Shown piece by piece: positions 5,167 through 8,138 of a stretch of DNA of 8,138 nucleotides. The notes under the pieces were generated by a model. The model did no database searches. It was not told where the DNA came from and saw only the letters and a list, made by a program, of their open reading frames with translations. The DNA comes from Candidatus Hydrogenedentota bacterium (GTDB lineage Bacteria; Hydrogenedentota; Hydrogenedentia; Hydrogenedentales; SLHB01). Location of the stretch: contig PUMX01000146.1 of NCBI GenBank assembly GCA_003552485.1, positions 1 to 8,138 on the forward strand, given 5' to 3'. Position numbers and translations under genes: made by a program. Position 1 is the first letter of the stretch; every line of letters starts with the position of its first letter.

Positions 5167-7269
5167 CTACTCAGCCCCTTCCAGATCCAAGGGTGTATAT
5201 AGGCTGTGATAGGCGGCGTAATTGGCGAGGACGCGGCGCACGAAGTTATTGGTTTCGCCGAAGGGGATGTTGTTGACGAAGGATTCCATCGAGGCATTGG
5301 GCCAGCGGTCCCGCCAGCGATCCACGTTGCCGGGACCGGCGTTGTACGAGGCGATGGCGTAGACGAGATTGCCGCCGGAGCGATTGAGCATGCGGCGAAT
5401 GTAGTAGGCGCCCAAGCGTAGCGAATTGCGGGGCACGTCAAGCCGGCCCGCCTCGCTATGAGACAACGCGCTTTCCGCGCCGGCAAGCCATTCGGCCGTA
5501 CTAGGCATCACCTGCATCAGGCCGCGCGCCCCGGCGTGCGAGGTGAGGTCAGGCCGGTACGTGCTCTCCTGTCGCGCCACGGCGAGGATGAGATAAGGGT
5601 CGAGATTGGTTTCCTTGGCGACCTCGAGAACGAGCGGCCAGTAGGCGCGGGGGTAGCGCACGCGCATGCGGCGCACGTCGGGAAACCCGTCGTTCACTCC
5701 GTAATCGTGTTGGTGGGCGAATTGCATGGCTGTATACGCGACGCCCGCCTCGCCCATCACCTGGTAAATGCGTTGGTCGAGTTGTTCGCTATCGCCCAGG
5801 ATTTCAAAGAGGGCCAGCGCTTCCCATTCGGCTTCTTCGAGCCCATGTTCGCCGAAAAACAGCAGCCGCTGAAACCGGGGATCGTCGTTCACCTCCTCGG
5901 TCAGCGGTTCGTATGCTGGCGCGTTGAGCGCTATCGGGCGCACGAAGGATTCACCCGCGTTTACCCGCATGTTCCGCCCTGCCGCGTTGGTCTCGCCCAG
6001 ACCGTGCAGCTTGTCGGCGGCGCGATGCGCGTAGAAATCGCCCATGCCGCCGCGCAACGCCGAGCGGTAGGCGCTCTTTGCCTCGTCATCATTCCCGTTG
6101 TTCTGGTGAATGGCGCCTTTCCGGTACATGGCCTCGGGCACAAGCCCGCTCGCCGGATATCGCTGACGCAACTGGTCATAGGCATCTACCGCGCTGGTGT
6201 TTAGGCCCCGCTCTCTTTGCAATTCACCAACGGCGAACAGCGCGGCGTCCGCTCGTTCATGCTTCGGCAGTTGATCCGCCAACGCCCGGTAGCCCGCGAC
6301 AGCCTGTTCCGCGCGGTCATTGCTCTCGTGGTGACGGGCAACCCACCAGAGCGCGTCCCCGGCTTCGTCAGCCGCCGGGAAGCGATCAGCGAGCAGGCTG
6401 GCCAACGGCGCCGCCAGCTCGTGCTCCCCTTCGCGCAGCGCCGCGCGGATAAACAGCAAGAGAATCGCAGGAGCGTATTCATCATCTTCATGATTCTGCA
6501 CGGCATCCGCCATCCCCGCGCGCCCGCGATCGCGTTCGCCGGCGACGTACTGCACCAAGGCTTCGAGATAAGCCGCGGTGGCGCGCCTAGGCGGAGTCAA
6601 GCGCAACACCGGCCGCAACCGCGCCATGGCCCGTTCGGCGTCATCAAACTCGCGCGCTTCGACCAATCCCTTCACCGCGAGGATCTGGTCGTCCACATAC
6701 GGCGAGCCCGTGAGGATCTTCGCTGCTTCGCCGCGCGCGGCGCGGAAACGGGCGTTGCGCGTTTGCTCGCGGTAGTAGGCGTAACCCAGACGTTCATAAT
6801 CCGGATCGCGTAGGAACATGTCGGCGGCGCGCTCGATATAGGTCCCAAACCACCACGGCCTAAAGGGAATATCGATGACTTCGGCGAAATGCTGCGCTGC
6901 TTCGCGATGGCGCTCGTCGGTCATGTAGACCGTAGCGAGATATGCCTGCCCCATGCTGACCCACGGCCCGTCCGGATAAGCGTCGAAGAGATAGTAGAAC
7001 GTGTCATAGGCGGCGTCCTTATTGCCAGCCATCGAGTGGCAGAATGCCGTGCGCGCCCACGCGTACGGGCTCAATGGACCATCCGCCTCGATGCATTCGC
7101 GATAGGCCCGTATCGCGTCGGGATAACGCCCTTGTCGTTGCAGGTTGTAGCCTTCGAGATAGGCGTCGCTGCCGGGGATTTCCTCTAGCACGCGTGCGGG
7201 TTCGGCGCTGGCTGTGAGGAACGAAACAAGAGCGACGCCAACAGCAATCACACAGAAACGGATGCTCAT
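5167..7269 (-). CDS. Exported TPR-containing lytic transglycosylase, Slt type
   Basis: Soluble lytic transglycosylases cleave the MurNAc-GlcNAc bond of peptidoglycan with formation of 1,6-anhydroMurNAc, in the periplasm. This 700-residue protein starts with a signal peptide: hydrophobic core about 5-18 and an A-S-A signal peptidase I site at 20-22. Residues about 36-425 are alpha-helical repeats of TPR/superhelical type, including several A-x-x-x-Y/F-x-x-x repeat helices. They end in the 'GDFYAHRAADKL' stretch (410-421) that typically closes the Slt doughnut region. The C-terminal SLT domain (about 540-690) has catalytic E568 in 'ARQES', GLMQVMP (583-589), SYNAGPGN (641-648) and the 'IPFGETNNFVRRV' element (668-680). 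It is slightly longer than E. coli Slt (about 645 residues). The start at 7269 is chosen because the signal peptide begins there; a longer frame would overlap the HD-GYP gene. Its ribosome-binding site is weak (AAGGA about 14 bases upstream). It follows the HD-GYP gene by 61 bases, probably on one transcript. Confidence 0.93.
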   Translation of the reverse strand: MSIRFCVIAVGVALVSFLTASAEPARVLEEIPGSDAYLEGYNLQRQGRYPDAIRAYRECIEADGPLSPYAWARTAFCHSMAGNKDAAYDTFYYLFDAYPDGPWVSMGQAYLATVYMTDERHREAAQHFAEVIDIPFRPWWFGTYIERAADMFLRDPDYERLGYAYYREQTRNARFRAARGEAAKILTGSPYVDDQILAVKGLVEAREFDDAERAMARLRPVLRLTPPRRATAAYLEALVQYVAGERDRGRAGMADAVQNHEDDEYAPAILLLFIRAALREGEHELAAPLASLLADRFPAADEAGDALWWVARHHESNDRAEQAVAGYRALADQLPKHERADAALFAVGELQRERGLNTSAVDAYDQLRQRYPASGLVPEAMYRKGAIHQNNGNDDEAKSAYRSALRGGMGDFYAHRAADKLHGLGETNAAGRNMRVNAGESFVRPIALNAPAYEPLTEEVNDDPRFQRLLFFGEHGLEEAEWEALALFEILGDSEQLDQRIYQVMGEAGVAYTAMQFAHQHDYGVNDGFPDVRRMRVRYPRAYWPLVLEVAKETNLDPYLILAVARQESTYRPDLTSHAGARGLMQVMPSTAEWLAGAESALSHSEAGRLDVPRNSLRLGAYYIRRMLNRSGGNLVYAIASYNAGPGNVDRWRDRWPNASMESFVNNIPFGETNNFVRRVLANYAAYHSLYTPLDLEGAE

Positions 7270-7330
7270 GACCTGCGATGGGATCCTTCTAATGATTTCG
7301 CGAATGGGGCGGAGCCTACAACACAGACGT

Positions 7331-8116
7331 TCATTCCTGCTGTTCCGCAATGTGACCCGCTTCCCATGGCCGGCCAATGTCGTGCTCGAGAAAAACGTCC
7401 ACCAACCCGGGATCAAAGTGCTTGCCCCGCTCGCTTCGAATATGCGCGAGGGCGTCATCAATGCCGGCATGGCCGCTTCGATAGTGGCGCGGACTCGTCA
7501 TTGCGCAGAACACATCGAGGATCTTCACGATCCGCGCCAGATAAGGAATAGCGTCTTTTTCGAGCCGGCCGGGATAGCCATCGCCATCATAGCACTCATG
7601 ATGGCGCAGCAGGATGTCCGCCGTGTCTTCCCATCCCGGCGTTACCGTAACCAATTCAGCGCCTTGCACGGTGTGCCGGCGCAGAGACTCCCACTCGTCA
7701 AATGTGAGCGGGCCATCCTTCAACAAGACGGCGTTGGGAATGCGGATCTTGCCGAGATCACGCAGCAGCGCGCCCCGTTCGAGCGTGGCGCGCTCATCGC
7801 CCGAGAGATTCAGCGCGTCCGCAAAACGCGCCGCGTGCTCGCATACCCGCCGCGAGCTTCCACGCGGAAACCCTTCGCGGCAGTCGATGGCGTCGGCCAA
7901 TAGTTCAAGCACCGCCGCGTGACGGCGCGCTAGTTCGAGCGCCAACGCGGCCTGCGGCTTGCTATCACTTCGGTTCGGCGCCGCCGCCATTGTTCCGGGC
8001 GGCAACGGATCGCCGGACCGGTACGCTATCGCCTCAATGTCATCGCCCGCCAACGCGGCCGCCAACTGATCAATCGGGGAACTCTCGCCGTCCACTACGG
8101 CAATCCGCTTCAACAT
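7331..8116 (-). CDS. HD-GYP domain protein with incomplete metal site
   Basis: HD-GYP domains hydrolyse c-di-GMP to pGpG/GMP with a two- or three-iron centre. In this 261-residue protein the domain spans about 60-250. It retains K123 and the IPNAVL element after the HD position, H148, HHECYDGDGYP (172-182), IPYLARIVKILD with D201, and the FDP motif (234-236). Key positions have changed. The HD pair is R119-D120 (LLRDLGK). The upstream metal-ligand His of the usual 'HS-x-RV' motif is S87 (SSRRV). The second Asp of 'DVFDA' is C204. Hydrolysis is therefore doubtful, while the GYP loop used for ligand and protein contacts is preserved. Residues 2-40 resemble the first strand-helix-strand of a receiver domain (VVDGE with D9), but the phosphorylation-site half is absent. 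The ATG at 8116 has a strong AAGGAGGAG ahead of it. The gene leads the minus-strand block in this window, followed by the transglycosylase. Confidence 0.88.
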   Translation of the reverse strand: MLKRIAVVDGESSPIDQLAAALAGDDIEAIAYRSGDPLPPGTMAAAPNRSDSKPQAALALELARRHAAVLELLADAIDCREGFPRGSSRRVCEHAARFADALNLSGDERATLERGALLRDLGKIRIPNAVLLKDGPLTFDEWESLRRHTVQGAELVTVTPGWEDTADILLRHHECYDGDGYPGRLEKDAIPYLARIVKILDVFCAMTSPRHYRSGHAGIDDALAHIRSERGKHFDPGLVDVFLEHDIGRPWEAGHIAEQQE

Positions 8117-8124
8117 AAGCCAGA

Positions 8125-8133
8125 CTCCTCCTT
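8125..8133 (-). promoter_or_regulatory. Strong ribosome-binding site of the HD-GYP gene
   Basis: On the minus strand AAGGAGGAG ends eight bases before the ATG at 8116, a near-perfect Shine-Dalgarno. It confirms that the short N-terminal receiver remnant is the true start of the protein rather than a result of the window edge. The promoter lies outside the window. Confidence 0.75.
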
Positions 8134-8138
8134 CCTGC

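Noticed and set aside
5458..6204. Long plus-strand open frame (248 codons) opposite the transglycosylase
   Set aside because: It is antisense to the well-supported Slt gene, shows no recognisable domain, and is typical of antisense frames in GC-rich DNA.
7270..7470. 67-residue N-terminal extension of the transglycosylase
   Set aside because: It would bury the clear signal peptide and overlap the HD-GYP gene by 140 bases in another frame.
7214..7903. Plus-strand open frame of 229 codons opposite the HD-GYP gene and the transglycosylase start
   Set aside because: It runs across two well-supported genes and their intergenic gap, and has no domain signature.

Overview
The window is GC-rich bacterial chromosomal DNA, densely coding and free of RNA genes, mobile elements and CRISPR arrays. 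It holds six protein genes in two convergent blocks: three on the plus strand (1-3923) and three on the minus strand (8116-4019). They meet at a 95-base intergenic gap at about 3924-4018. The organism cannot be named from the sequence. Tandem carboxypeptidase-regulatory-like (prealbumin-like) repeats, an atypical dihydrodipicolinate-synthase-like protein, and Shine-Dalgarno-led genes with a Slt-type transglycosylase suggest a Gram-negative, probably environmental bacterium. A lineage such as Planctomycetota/Verrucomicrobiota or Hydrogenedentota would fit, but this is inference only.

Plus-strand block. The first gene is cut by the left edge. It encodes at least 640 residues made almost wholly of seven carboxypeptidase-regulatory-like beta-sandwich repeats, so it is probably an exported surface or adhesive protein. 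Ten bases later, with a Shine-Dalgarno that overlaps the previous stop, comes a DapA/NanA-superfamily protein. It keeps the Schiff-base lysine but lacks the usual threonine pair and catalytic tyrosine motif. After 43 bases comes an M28 zinc peptidase with all five expected metal ligands and no signal peptide. These three are probably co-transcribed, but no shared pathway is evident.

Minus-strand block. An HD-GYP protein (8116-7331) is followed after 61 bases by an exported TPR/Slt lytic transglycosylase (7269-5167). After a 227-base gap containing a plausible promoter comes a receiver-GGDEF protein (4939-4019). Both signalling proteins are degenerate. The GGDEF signature has become QSQQF while the c-di-GMP-binding inhibitory site (RxxD) is intact. 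The receiver carries Glu in place of the phosphorylated Asp. The HD-GYP protein has lost two metal-ligand histidines (one gives RD instead of HD) but keeps HHExxDGxGYP, and its N-terminal receiver has shrunk to about one third.

The most interesting reading is that the two proteins flanking the cell-wall hydrolase are c-di-GMP-sensing or protein-interaction modules rather than makers and breakers of the nucleotide, and that they may tie c-di-GMP signalling to peptidoglycan remodelling. That link is inferred from motifs and gene order only.
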